Part shown: positions 1 through 8,108 of the stretch, piece after piece | Numbering within the stretch: the stretch's first letter is position 1 | Layout: every line of letters begins with the position of its first letter | Assembly: GCA_017431395.1 (NCBI GenBank) | Contig: JAFRLD010000025.1 | Location: 1 to 23,835 of the forward strand | Direction of reading: 5' to 3' | Source of the DNA: Bacillota bacterium | GTDB lineage: Bacteria > Bacillota > Clostridia > Peptostreptococcales > Anaerovoracaceae | Length of the DNA stretch: 23,835 nt | Notes under the pieces: generated by a model | Database searches by the model: none | What the model saw: only the letters and a program-made list of their open reading frames with translations | Told to the model about the DNA's origin: nothing | Position numbers and translations under genes: made by a program

Positions 1-1038
1 GACCGGATCTCTGCGGATCTCGGCGTGGAGTTTTATATGAAGAGGGATGACCTGACGGACTTCGGGACCGGCGGGAACAAGCTGCGCAAGCTGGAGTATT
101 TCCTCAAGGATGCTCTGGACCAAAACGCCACCATGATCCTCACCGTCGGAGGCGCGCAGACAAACCATGGGCGCCTGACGGCAGCGGTCTGCGCCAAGTA
201 CGGGCTGAAGTCGGCCATCGTAGCGGTGGATCCTTATCCGGGGGAGATCTCGGCCAATCTTTTGCTCGATGGGATCATGGACTGCCACGTTTATCTCGTG
301 CAAAAGCTGGACGGCCAGGACGAAGGCCAGCTTTTGCAGGAAGCCGTGGACCGGGTCACCAAAGAATGGGAGGACCGCGGAGAGCGCGTGTACTATATCC
401 CGATGGGCGGATCGAACGAGCTCGGGGCGCTGGGCTACTATGACTGCGCGCTGGAGCTTGCGGAGCAGGTCCGGGAAATGGGCCTGGCAGGCGACGCAAC
501 CGGCCCTAACGGAACGGATCCTGGGGCAGCCAGCCCTAACAGAACGAACCCCGGCGCAGCCGGGCCGCGCGTCTTGACCACCGTCGGGAGCATGGGCACA
601 TATATCGGGCTCGCGGCGGCCTTCGCGAACGAAGAACTGCCGATGCGCCTGACCGGGATCGGCGTGCTCCCGTACCGGGATATCCGGAGGAGCGTGGCCA
701 AATACTATGCCCGGGTGCAGGCGGCATACGGGCTGAAGAAGGATCTGGGACCGGAGGACTTCGACGTTACTTCGGACTACGACTACGGCGCATACAACAA
801 TCCGGTGAAAGACGTCCGGGAGGCGATCTACTATATGGGACGGATGGAGGGGATCATACTGGATCCATGCTACACGGGCAAGACATTCAACGCATATCTG
901 CGGATGCTCCGGGAGGGGAAGATCGCTCAGGGAGAGACGGTCATCATGCTCCACACCGGCGGGCTTCCGGGGATCTATACAGCCCATCACCGGGTGGAGA
1001 TGGAAAAAGAACTGATGGAACACATACATATTCTGTGA
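1..1038 (+). CDS. D-cysteine desulfhydrase / ACC deaminase family PLP enzyme (5' end outside window)
   Basis: The reading frame is open from base 1, so the N-terminus lies outside the window; the ATG at 37 and GTG at 25 are internal. Visible family features are KRDDLT (residues 14-19 of the fragment), then GGNKLRK with K27 as the likely PLP Schiff-base lysine, then GAQTNH and a late HTGGLPG phosphate-binding-type loop. This pattern fits fold-type II PLP enzymes of the D-cysteine desulfhydrase/1-aminocyclopropane-1-carboxylate deaminase group, which deaminate small amino acids such as D-cysteine to pyruvate, ammonia and sulfide. The exact substrate cannot be read from sequence. An odd Pro/Gly/Ala-rich segment (502-561) is a 10-residue tandem repeat in a loop before the TTVGSMGTY strand. 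The yjbQ-like gene follows after 11 bp, suggesting cotranscription. Confidence 0.85.
   Translation, partial: DRISADLGVEFYMKRDDLTDFGTGGNKLRKLEYFLKDALDQNATMILTVGGAQTNHGRLTAAVCAKYGLKSAIVAVDPYPGEISANLLLDGIMDCHVYLVQKLDGQDEGQLLQEAVDRVTKEWEDRGERVYYIPMGGSNELGALGYYDCALELAEQVREMGLAGDATGPNGTDPGAASPNRTNPGAAGPRVLTTVGSMGTYIGLAAAFANEELPMRLTGIGVLPYRDIRRSVAKYYARVQAAYGLKKDLGPEDFDVTSDYDYGAYNNPVKDVREAIYYMGRMEGIILDPCYTGKTFNAYLRMLREGKIAQGETVIMLHTGGLPGIYTAHHRVEMEKELMEHIHIL
502..561 (+). repeat. Two tandem 30-bp units encoding a 10-residue repeat
   Basis: Two adjacent in-frame 30-bp units (502-531 and 532-561) encode GPNGTDPGAA and SPNRTNPGAA, followed by GP, the start of a third copy. They sit inside the PLP-enzyme gene, in a surface-loop position between an amphipathic helix and a conserved strand. 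The units differ at several bases, so the duplication is not brand new. Confidence 0.8.
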
Positions 1039-1049
1039 AGGAGTCAAAC

Positions 1050-1451
1050 ATGAAAACCATTAAACTGAGCGTTCGGACCGGGAAACATACGCAGATGCTG
1101 GACATCACCAGAGACATCCAGAAAGCGGTCACGGAGAGCGGGGTCAAGGAGGGCATCTGCACCGTCTTCATTCCGCATACCACAGCGGCGGTGACGATCA
1201 ACGAGAACGCGGATCCGGATGTCGTCCGGGATTTCACGACCGAGATCAATAAGATCGTCCCATGGGAGGACGGCTATCATCATATGGAAGGCAATTCCGC
1301 CGCCCACCTGAAGTCCAGCATGATCGGCTTCTCGGAGCAGATCCTGATCGAAGACGGCAGGCTGGTGCTGGGGGTCTGGCAGGGCATCTATTTTTGCGAG
1401 TACGACGGCCCGCGGACCCGCAAAGTATACGTGAAGATCATCGAAGGCTGA
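1050..1451 (+). CDS. yjbQ: YjbQ/UPF0047 family protein (secondary thiamine-phosphate synthase-like)
   Basis: This 133-residue protein has the usual length of the YjbQ (UPF0047) family. The conserved residues are all visible: IPHTTAAVTINEN with H43 and N51/E52, HMEGNSAAH with H78, N82 and H86, and the late VWQGIYF segment (W110, Q111, G112). Family members form small beta-barrel trimers with a histidine-rich site. Some have weak thiamine-phosphate synthase activity in complementation tests, but the physiological role is not settled. The ATG at 1050 is chosen because AAGGAG lies a few bases upstream and the preceding stop is at 1036-1038. A longer in-frame ORF beginning at 867 overlaps the upstream gene and is not credible. 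Confidence 0.9.
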   Translation: MKTIKLSVRTGKHTQMLDITRDIQKAVTESGVKEGICTVFIPHTTAAVTINENADPDVVRDFTTEINKIVPWEDGYHHMEGNSAAHLKSSMIGFSEQILIEDGRLVLGVWQGIYFCEYDGPRTRKVYVKIIEG

Positions 1452-1488
1452 CCCGGGGAGCAGACCGAAACGTCCCGGGGCGCAGACC
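1452..1488 (+). repeat. Pair of 15-bp direct repeats in the intergenic gap
   Basis: CCCGGGGAGCAGACC (1452-1466) and CCCGGGGCGCAGACC (1474-1488) differ at one base and are 22 bp apart start to start, about two helical turns. They fall between the yjbQ-like gene and the dipeptidase gene. This spacing would suit a dimeric regulator, but a chance duplication is equally possible. Confidence 0.6.
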
Positions 1489-1532
1489 AACCATCAACGA
1501 AACGATCGAGGCTCTTCAGGAAGGAGGCTGAA

Positions 1533-3296
1533 ATGCGCAGACGAATATTCATCACATTGGCTATGATCCTCTGTTTCGGGATCGTGTGCAGCGCGGGAAG
1601 CTTCGCGTGCACGGGGATCTACGTAGGGACAGAGGTGAGCACCGATGGCACGGTGATCATAGCGAGGTCAAACGATTTCCAGAATGTCTGGGGCAACCAC
1701 GTGACCGTAACGCCGAGGGTCGAGGGGAAGCCCGGGCGGACGATGCCGCTGAGTGACGATGGCGAAGTGCAGATAGAGATCCCGCAGACGACCTATCATT
1801 ATACGGCAACGCCGTTTTTTGCGAGCACGATGGAGAAATTCGGGCTGATGAATGACGCCACCGCGAGCGCTAATGAATACGGCGTGGCTATGACAATGGC
1901 CGTGACAGCCTTTGCGAACCAGGCGGCGCTGGAGGCGGATCCATACATCGAAGACGGCCTGACGGAAAACACCGCGGCGGACCTTGTGATCTGCCAGAGC
2001 AAGACGGCAAGGGAAGCTGTGGAGGTTTTGCTGGGGATCATCGATAAGTATGGCAGCAGCGAGTCGAATGTTGCCTTGATCGCCGACCAGAAGGAAGCCT
2101 GGTACGTGGAGATGTATGGCGGGCATCAGTATGCGGCGGTGAAACTGCCGGCGGACAAGGTGTGCGCGTTCGGTAATGAATATTCGCTGGAATACCTGTC
2201 GGATTATGAGGACAGTATCGTTTCGACGGATCTTCAGAAGCTGCCGGAGGAAAAAGGCTTCGCCGTGTACGGCAAGGGGAAAAAGGCGGATGAGCTGAAC
2301 CTCTTCGAGACCTACTCCGGGAAGGGAATGAACACGAACTACTGCCACATGAGAACGTGGATCGGCCATCAGATCCTCGCGCCGTCCCGGTTCCATGAAG
2401 ACTATGACATCGAAGCGATGTATCCGCTTTGCTTCACGCCGGATAAAAAAGTCAGCATCGCCGACGTCTGCAATATAATGCGGAACCGGTTCGAGGGCAC
2501 GAAGTACGACCCGGACAAGACCGGGCGGATCGATATACGCGTGATCGGGACCGACACAGCTTTGAGCGTGCATGCGCTGCAGGTGTATCCGGACCTTCCG
2601 GCCGAGATGGCCTGCGTCACCTGGGAGAGCACCGGCCCTGCCATCTACGGCGTGTTCGTTCCGGTCTCCAATGCGATGACTTCTATAAGCTCCGCCTATG
2701 GGAAGGACCAGCCAGCCTCAGAGGCTGGGAATTTTGATCCCGAAAACTACCCATACTATGCATTCAAGGGATTGTCAACATTCTGCGTAGGACCGGACAA
2801 CTACAAGACATACGGCATGCCCGTGAAGAAGTACTGGCATGCCGCCGAAAAGGGCTTGTTCGCCGCCATGCCGAAGGTGCTCGAGGGAGCTGCTGGGCTC
2901 CATGCCGCCGGCAAAGAAGCCGAAGCTTCCGAGTACATCACCGGCTACTGCAACTCCGTGCAGGACCATGCATTCGCCGATGCCGTGCAGCTTCTCAATG
3001 ACGTGACCTGGACGGAATCCGCCGACAGCAACACGATGAAGCTCATGCGCAATCCGGAGACCCACCAGACGCTCAACAAGGAACGGGTGCTCGAGCCGAT
3101 GGAGGTCAGTTTGGACCCGTCGGAATATGAGGTCGTGCCGGATACGGGTGCAAAGGCTGGTCAAGACGCGGGTTCGATCGAGGATCCCGGTTCGAAAGCC
3201 GGCATCCCTGTGATCCCGGTCCTGGTCGTGCTCCTGGCCCTGGCGGTCCTGCTGGAGATGGTCGCGCTCGTGCGGAGCCGAAAGAAAGACAGATAA
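1533..3296 (+). CDS. Exported C69-family dipeptidase with C-terminal membrane anchor
   Basis: This 587-residue protein starts with a signal peptide (MRRR followed by a hydrophobic run to about residue 25). Cys26 in the ACTGIYVG motif matches the N-terminal nucleophile Cys that peptidase family C69 (PepD-like, Ntn-hydrolase fold) exposes after processing. Downstream family features include TIIARSND-like text (VIIARSNDFQNVW), NEYGVAMTM, EAWYVEMYGG and the CHMRTW segment. Near the C-terminus a low-complexity Gly/Ala/Asp/Ser linker is followed by a hydrophobic stretch (about residues 556-578) and a basic tail ending RKKDR, which predicts surface anchoring. Likely role: hydrolysis of dipeptides outside the membrane for amino-acid supply. 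AAGGAGG at 1521-1527 sets the start at 1533. The substrate range is inferred from the family only. Confidence 0.88.
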   Translation: MRRRIFITLAMILCFGIVCSAGSFACTGIYVGTEVSTDGTVIIARSNDFQNVWGNHVTVTPRVEGKPGRTMPLSDDGEVQIEIPQTTYHYTATPFFASTMEKFGLMNDATASANEYGVAMTMAVTAFANQAALEADPYIEDGLTENTAADLVICQSKTAREAVEVLLGIIDKYGSSESNVALIADQKEAWYVEMYGGHQYAAVKLPADKVCAFGNEYSLEYLSDYEDSIVSTDLQKLPEEKGFAVYGKGKKADELNLFETYSGKGMNTNYCHMRTWIGHQILAPSRFHEDYDIEAMYPLCFTPDKKVSIADVCNIMRNRFEGTKYDPDKTGRIDIRVIGTDTALSVHALQVYPDLPAEMACVTWESTGPAIYGVFVPVSNAMTSISSAYGKDQPASEAGNFDPENYPYYAFKGLSTFCVGPDNYKTYGMPVKKYWHAAEKGLFAAMPKVLEGAAGLHAAGKEAEASEYITGYCNSVQDHAFADAVQLLNDVTWTESADSNTMKLMRNPETHQTLNKERVLEPMEVSLDPSEYEVVPDTGAKAGQDAGSIEDPGSKAGIPVIPVLVVLLALAVLLEMVALVRSRKKDR

Positions 3297-3340
3297 TGGG
3301 AGACAGATAAGCAAGACAGAAAAGAGAGGGGTAACTAATT

Positions 3341-5551
3341 ATGAAACTGATCATCGCGGAGAAACCGTCTCTCGCAAGATCCATCAACTATTCTTTGGGA
3401 GAGAAGTTCGAAGACCATAAGGATTACTACGAATCGGAGAACTATTTCGTCGTGCCGCTGCGCGGCCATATCCTCGAGCTGAAGAACTTCGAAGATTATG
3501 AGGAAAACAAGGGGAGGCAGATGTGGAGCGTGAGCAACCTCCCGTTCTTCCCGAAGCAATATGAATACGTGATCTCCGATGGGAACAAAGGCCTGTACCG
3601 GACGATCAAAAAACTCCTGAATGACCCGCGGGTCGACGAAGTCATCCATTGCGGAGACGCGGACCGGGAGGGACAGCTGATCGTGGACCTGGTCCTCGAA
3701 CAGATGAACAACACGAAGCCGGTCACCCGCCCGTTCATCAAATCCACCACTAAGCAGGGACTGCAGGAAGCTTTCGCGGGGCGCCTGCCCAACGAAGAAT
3801 ACCGCAACATCAACGCCGAGGGCAAGACCAGATCCTACGTGGACTTCGACTTCGGGATCAACTTCTCGCGCTATGTATCCGGCCGTACGGGGGCGAAGGC
3901 TCTGAACGTCGGCCGCGTCATAGGCGCCATCGTCACCGAGATCTATAACCGGGACGTCGAGATCGAGAACTTCGTGCCGCGGCATTTTTTCAAGGTCGAA
4001 TCGGACTGCGGCATCAAGCTGACCTCAAAAAAAGAATTCGAGGCGGGCGAGGAAGCCAAGGCTAAACAGTACGCGGACCAGCTCAACCAGACGGATGCCG
4101 TCGTCACCGATGTGCAGAAGGCCAAACAGACCAAGCGGCCTCCGAAGCTGTTTTCCCTGACGGACCTTCAGAGCGCGGCGAACCGGCGCTATGGGTTCAA
4201 TCCGAAGAAGACATTGCAGGCGGCCCAGACTTTGTACGAAAAAGGGATCATCACTTATCCCCGTACGAACACCAACTATATGGCAGAAGGGGACCGCGGT
4301 ATGATCGCGGGGGTCCTTAAGGGGTACGGTCCAGCCTTTGAGATGAAACGCGTCTTCGACGACAGCAAAGTGGACGGGCATTCCGCCATCACCCCGACCG
4401 GGAAGGAAGAAAAACTCACCGGGGATACCGCGAAAGTGTTCGACCTGATCAAACGCCGGTTCCAGGCGGTCTTCTGCAAGGAACCGTGTACTGTCCTGAA
4501 AACGACCGTGACCATCGACTGCATCGAGCAGTTCAAGGTGAGCGGGGAAGTGCCGATCACCCAGGGCTGGAAAAAATACGAGACCGTCTCCGAGAAAACC
4601 GTAGAACTTCCGGAAATGAACGTGGGAGACCTGGTGGAGCACGACTTCAAGCCGGTGGCGTCCGAGACCAAACCGCCGGCCCACCACACGGTCACATCCC
4701 TCGGCAAATGGATGCAGAATCCATTCCGCAAGTCCGAAGAGGAGGAAGTCGACTACGCGAAAATGATCTCGGGCATGGAGATCGGAACGGAAGCCACGAG
4801 GGCCCGCATCATCGATAAAGCCATCGGCAAAGACTATATCGATCTGACGAAGAACACCTACACGATCCGGCCGGCCGGAAGGTTCCTGGTCGAAAGCTGC
4901 CGGGCGCTGGGGATCGACATGTCGAGCAAACGGACCGCTGAGATGGGCCGGGACGCGAAAGCCGTTTCCCGCGGGGAGAAGACCATGGAGGACGTGCTCG
5001 GCGAAGTGCGTACGGAGATCCGGGAGATCATAGGGGACGGGCCGATGCCGCCGCAGCCCTCGGGCTATACCTGCCCGGTCTGCGGCAAACAGCTGAACGG
5101 GAGCGTCTTCAAGCTGGAATGCGAATGCGGTTTCAGTTTTCGAAAGGTCGTGGCCGGCAAGTTCCTGGAGGAGGACGTCATCCGCATGCTTCTGGCCGGA
5201 AACAAGACCCCGCTGCTCCATGGGTTCAAGAGCAAGGCAGGGCGGCCCTTCAGCGCCTATCTGGTCCCGCAGCAGGACGGAAACGTGACCTTCGATTTCC
5301 CGCCGAGGGAGCCGAAGCCCGAGAAGGTATCTCTGGGGAACTGCCCGAAATGCGGGAAACCGGTCTATGAGAACAAAAAAGGCTTTGGCTGTTCCGGGTG
5401 GAAGCCGGGGAACAAGGGCTGCGATTTCGTCATCTGGAAATACGACCGCAGGGCGAAGAGAAAGATCGATGCGGAGCAGGCGAGACGGATCCTGGCCGGG
5501 GAGACCATCGAGGTGAACGGGCAGATGGTGAGCCTGGAAGATTACCGGTAG
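3341..5551 (+). CDS. topB: DNA topoisomerase III (type IA)
   Basis: This is a 736-residue type IA topoisomerase. The N-terminal Toprim domain opens with MKLIIAEKPSLA and carries the metal-binding GDADREGQ motif (D106, D108, E110). The catalytic tyrosine is Y306 in GIITYPRTNTNY. The C-terminal part has zinc-binding-type clusters: CPVC followed by CEC near residue 570-590, and CPKC with later Cys residues near 670-690. The enzyme cuts one DNA strand through a 5'-phosphotyrosine link and decatenates replication or recombination intermediates. An AGAGGGG ribosome binding site (3324-3330) precedes the ATG. It is about 45 bp behind the dipeptidase gene. TopB genes are often carried by mobile elements in Firmicutes, but nothing mobile is seen around this one. 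Confidence 0.95.
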   Translation: MKLIIAEKPSLARSINYSLGEKFEDHKDYYESENYFVVPLRGHILELKNFEDYEENKGRQMWSVSNLPFFPKQYEYVISDGNKGLYRTIKKLLNDPRVDEVIHCGDADREGQLIVDLVLEQMNNTKPVTRPFIKSTTKQGLQEAFAGRLPNEEYRNINAEGKTRSYVDFDFGINFSRYVSGRTGAKALNVGRVIGAIVTEIYNRDVEIENFVPRHFFKVESDCGIKLTSKKEFEAGEEAKAKQYADQLNQTDAVVTDVQKAKQTKRPPKLFSLTDLQSAANRRYGFNPKKTLQAAQTLYEKGIITYPRTNTNYMAEGDRGMIAGVLKGYGPAFEMKRVFDDSKVDGHSAITPTGKEEKLTGDTAKVFDLIKRRFQAVFCKEPCTVLKTTVTIDCIEQFKVSGEVPITQGWKKYETVSEKTVELPEMNVGDLVEHDFKPVASETKPPAHHTVTSLGKWMQNPFRKSEEEEVDYAKMISGMEIGTEATRARIIDKAIGKDYIDLTKNTYTIRPAGRFLVESCRALGIDMSSKRTAEMGRDAKAVSRGEKTMEDVLGEVRTEIREIIGDGPMPPQPSGYTCPVCGKQLNGSVFKLECECGFSFRKVVAGKFLEEDVIRMLLAGNKTPLLHGFKSKAGRPFSAYLVPQQDGNVTFDFPPREPKPEKVSLGNCPKCGKPVYENKKGFGCSGWKPGNKGCDFVIWKYDRRAKRKIDAEQARRILAGETIEVNGQMVSLEDYR

Positions 5552-5591
5552 CGGGATCAGCGGAAGACCGGCCCTGTATGTAGTATTCTTG

Positions 5592-5620
5592 TTGTGCCCT
5601 GTACATATATGTGGTAAAAT
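5592..5620 (+). promoter_or_regulatory. Extended -10 sigma-A-type promoter for the ATP-grasp/murT/gatD-like unit
   Basis: TTGTGC (5592-5597) is followed after 17 bp by TAAAAT (5615-5620), preceded by TG one base away, giving an extended -10 TGGTAAAAT. It sits in the 103-bp gap after topB, about 35 bp before the start codon at 5655. No convincing terminator for the upstream genes was seen in the gap, so some readthrough is possible. Confidence 0.6.
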
Positions 5621-5654
5621 ATACGAAGTATTTTTGATACAGGGAAGGTATACT

Positions 5655-6683
5655 ATGGAAAAAACAAAAATGGCATATTACCTGCGGGTTTTCAGGCAGG
5701 CAAGTTTCGGTAAGTTTTTCAAAGTCGTGAACATCGCGAGCGAGCGGTCCGGTAAGAGCAAGGCCTTCTGTTTTTTTGACATCCTGAAATGCATGAGAAA
5801 GTTTCAGGCCGGATATAACGACTACGTGATCTTCGAATGGTGGGATCTGACCGATGAACAGCGGGACACCTACATGACGCGGTTCCGCAGCAAGAAGTTC
5901 ATCATGTTCATGAACGACCATGACTACGCCCACTATTTCGACAACAAGAATGAGTTCAACGAGAAGTTCAAGGACTTCATCGGCAGGGAGTGCGTCGATC
6001 TGGAGACCGCGAGCCATGAGGAGATCGTGAACTTCTTTAACACGCGCGAGAAGATCTTCGCCAAGATGAAGGATCTTTCCTGTGGCATCGGGTGTGAGAA
6101 GCTGGAGACGAAGGATTTCGAGAGTCCGGACGCCTTCTGCGATTATATCAAGGAGAAGGGATTCGCTACGATCGAGGATGTGGTCGAGAACCATCCGGAC
6201 ATCGCCGCGATCTATCCGTTCTCGACGAACTGCTTCCGGGTCATCACCCTGATCGATGCGCAGGGCGTGCCGCATGCGATCTACGCGGTCTTCAAGATGG
6301 GCATCAACGGCAGGGTCGTGGACAACTACGGCCTGCATGGACCGATCGATCTGGAGACCGGTGAGTTCATGTTCCCCGCCCACTCCGGCGATACCACTGC
6401 GGACATCCAGTATACGGAGCATCCGTACAGTCATACACCGCTGATCGGCATGGTGCTCCCGTACTGGAGAGAGGTCCTGAAGATGGCGGAGGATGCGGCG
6501 CTCGTGATCCCGCAGATGCGGTACGTCGGCTGGGACATCGCGGTCACACCGACCGGCCCGGCCATCATCGAGGGCAACAACTACTGTGCCCATGACTTCT
6601 GGCAGCTGCCGGGGCAGACCCCGGGCGGCATCGGGATCATGCCGACCATCGAGAAGATCATTCCTGAATTCAAGTATAAATAG
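5655..6683 (+). CDS. ATP-grasp domain protein, sugar-transfer-associated ATP-grasp type
   Basis: This 342-residue soluble protein resembles the 'sugar-transfer associated ATP-grasp' family (Pfam ATPgrasp_ST type). The C-terminal half carries the recognisable metal and ATP site: VGWDIAVTP with D294, then AIIEGNN with E306, N308 and N309. Upstream, FRVITLID and AIYAVFKMG match the central ATP-grasp strands. The N-terminal part (about residues 1-150) is not recognised and is rich in Phe, Lys and Asp. ATP-grasp enzymes join a carboxylate to an amine or similar nucleophile through an acyl-phosphate; the substrate is unknown here. The ATG at 5655 is preceded by GGGAAGG. An in-frame ATG at 5589 would overlap the promoter. 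The murT-like gene begins 27 bp downstream, so these proteins probably act together. Confidence 0.8.
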   Translation: MEKTKMAYYLRVFRQASFGKFFKVVNIASERSGKSKAFCFFDILKCMRKFQAGYNDYVIFEWWDLTDEQRDTYMTRFRSKKFIMFMNDHDYAHYFDNKNEFNEKFKDFIGRECVDLETASHEEIVNFFNTREKIFAKMKDLSCGIGCEKLETKDFESPDAFCDYIKEKGFATIEDVVENHPDIAAIYPFSTNCFRVITLIDAQGVPHAIYAVFKMGINGRVVDNYGLHGPIDLETGEFMFPAHSGDTTADIQYTEHPYSHTPLIGMVLPYWREVLKMAEDAALVIPQMRYVGWDIAVTPTGPAIIEGNNYCAHDFWQLPGQTPGGIGIMPTIEKIIPEFKYK

Positions 6684-6710
6684 TTTTTTGCAAAGGCTGG
6701 GCTTCTTCAG

Positions 6711-8108
6711 ATGAAACGACTGAAATTTTATATGGCGCTTTGGTGCGCCAAACTCTCCATCATAGCCCTGAAGATGACGGGGCACAGGGGGACCGATTTT
6801 CCGGGACGGATCGCCGTTAAGATCTGCCCGGATTTCCTGCGTCAGGCAGGCGTGCCGGGCCGCGTCCTGGGCGTGACCGGAACGAACGGCAAGACGACCG
6901 TCTGCAATCTGCTGATCAGCATGCTCAAGGCGGACGGGAAGAAGGTCCTGGACAACAACCAGGGCTCCAATACCATCACCGGCCTCACCACGGCCTTCAT
7001 CCGTGATATGGGCGCCGGCGGCCATTGCCGCAGCGATATCGCGGTGCTTGAGATCGATGAACGCTCCTCGCGGGTCGTCTTCCCGCTGATGGAGCCGGAT
7101 TTCCTGCTGATCAACAATCTGACCAGGGATTCCATCATGAGAAACGGACACCCGGAGTATATCTCCCGGGTGCTCACGCGCGCGATGCCGGCGAAGACGA
7201 AGCTGATCCTGAACGGAGACGACCTGATCGCAAGCAACGTGGCGCCGGGCAATCCGAGGGCATATTACGGGATCGAATCCCTGCCGGACGATGTACAGGC
7301 CTGTATCAACCTGGTCAACGATCTGCAGATCTGCCCGAAGTGCCACAGCCTCCTGCAGTACACGAACCGCCGGTACCATCACATCGGCCGGGCGTTCTGC
7401 CCCGAATGCGGATTCCGTTCGCCTAAGCTCGATTACACCGGCGCAGATGTGAACAACGAAGACATGACCTTCGAGGTCAGCCATGGGGACTGGAAGCACC
7501 GGTTCCGCATCCTGAACGACAGCGTGTTCAATATTTACAATGTGCTCGCGGCCATCTCCTATCTGAGCGAGCTCGGATACACGCCGGAGCAGATCGACGG
7601 ACTGCTCTCTAAGGCGGAGATCGTCAAGAGCCGGTACCTCGTGGACGAGATCGGCGGCTACCGGGTCATCCGGCAGATGTCGAAGGACCGGAATGCGCTT
7701 GGCTCCTCCCGGGCATTTGACTACGTATCCCATCAGCCCGGCGACAAAGAGCTGATCATGATGATGAACAATCTGAGCGATGCTGCCGTCTGGTCGGAGA
7801 ACACCTGCTGGCTGTATGACTGTGACTTCGAGTTCCTGAACAGGGACAACATCAAGAATATCGTCGTGACCGGCCCCCGTGCCAAAGACTATTATCTGCG
7901 GCTGAAGTTTGCCGGTGTGGACGATGACCGTATTTCCTTCGTTCATGATGAGATCGATTCGCCGAATGCCCTTCGCCTCTACGAAGGGGAGGACATTTAC
8001 GTTCTCTACGGGACCGACTCCATCGACCTGGCCGAAAAGGTCGCGGGCAAGGCCCGCGAGAAGATCGAGGAGAAGATCTCTGGTAATGCAGGAAGGAGGG
8101 CCGGCTGA
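6711..8108 (+). CDS. murT: MurT-like Mur ligase family protein (DUF1727 C-terminal domain)
   Basis: This 465-residue protein follows the MurT layout. It has a P-loop GVTGTNGKTT (K61), an acidic VLEIDERSS segment, a four-Cys zinc ribbon inserted in the central domain (C208, C211, C230, C233), and a C-terminal DUF1727-like domain with LYDCDFEFL (D370, D372, E374) and VVTGPRAKDYYLRL. In standard MurT/GatD the ligase activates the D-Glu alpha-carboxylate of lipid II and adds ammonia supplied by GatD. Several usual motifs are changed: the typical NxFRDQLDRYGE stretch reads NNLTRDSIMRNG, and the typical DGRDVSWIWD stretch reads SENTCWLYD. It overlaps the gatD-like gene by one base (TGATG). Mur ligase membership is firm; the substrate is uncertain. 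Confidence 0.85.
   Translation: MKRLKFYMALWCAKLSIIALKMTGHRGTDFPGRIAVKICPDFLRQAGVPGRVLGVTGTNGKTTVCNLLISMLKADGKKVLDNNQGSNTITGLTTAFIRDMGAGGHCRSDIAVLEIDERSSRVVFPLMEPDFLLINNLTRDSIMRNGHPEYISRVLTRAMPAKTKLILNGDDLIASNVAPGNPRAYYGIESLPDDVQACINLVNDLQICPKCHSLLQYTNRRYHHIGRAFCPECGFRSPKLDYTGADVNNEDMTFEVSHGDWKHRFRILNDSVFNIYNVLAAISYLSELGYTPEQIDGLLSKAEIVKSRYLVDEIGGYRVIRQMSKDRNALGSSRAFDYVSHQPGDKELIMMMNNLSDAAVWSENTCWLYDCDFEFLNRDNIKNIVVTGPRAKDYYLRLKFAGVDDDRISFVHDEIDSPNALRLYEGEDIYVLYGTDSIDLAEKVAGKAREKIEEKISGNAGRRAG

Noticed and set aside
3288..3310. Repeated GACAGATAA at the end of the dipeptidase gene and just after it
   Set aside because: The repeat is short, overlaps a stop codon, and has no symmetry or regulatory context.
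3341..5551. topB as a marker of an integrated conjugative element
   Set aside because: No integrase, relaxase, conjugation gene, att repeat or composition change was seen around it.
5430..7946. Long - strand open frame of about 838 codons across the topB end, the ATP-grasp gene and most of the murT-like gene
   Set aside because: It is antisense to three well-supported genes, its translation is low-complexity with many Arg, Asp, Val and His residues, and no domain is recognisable. Codon bias on the + strand removes antisense stops.
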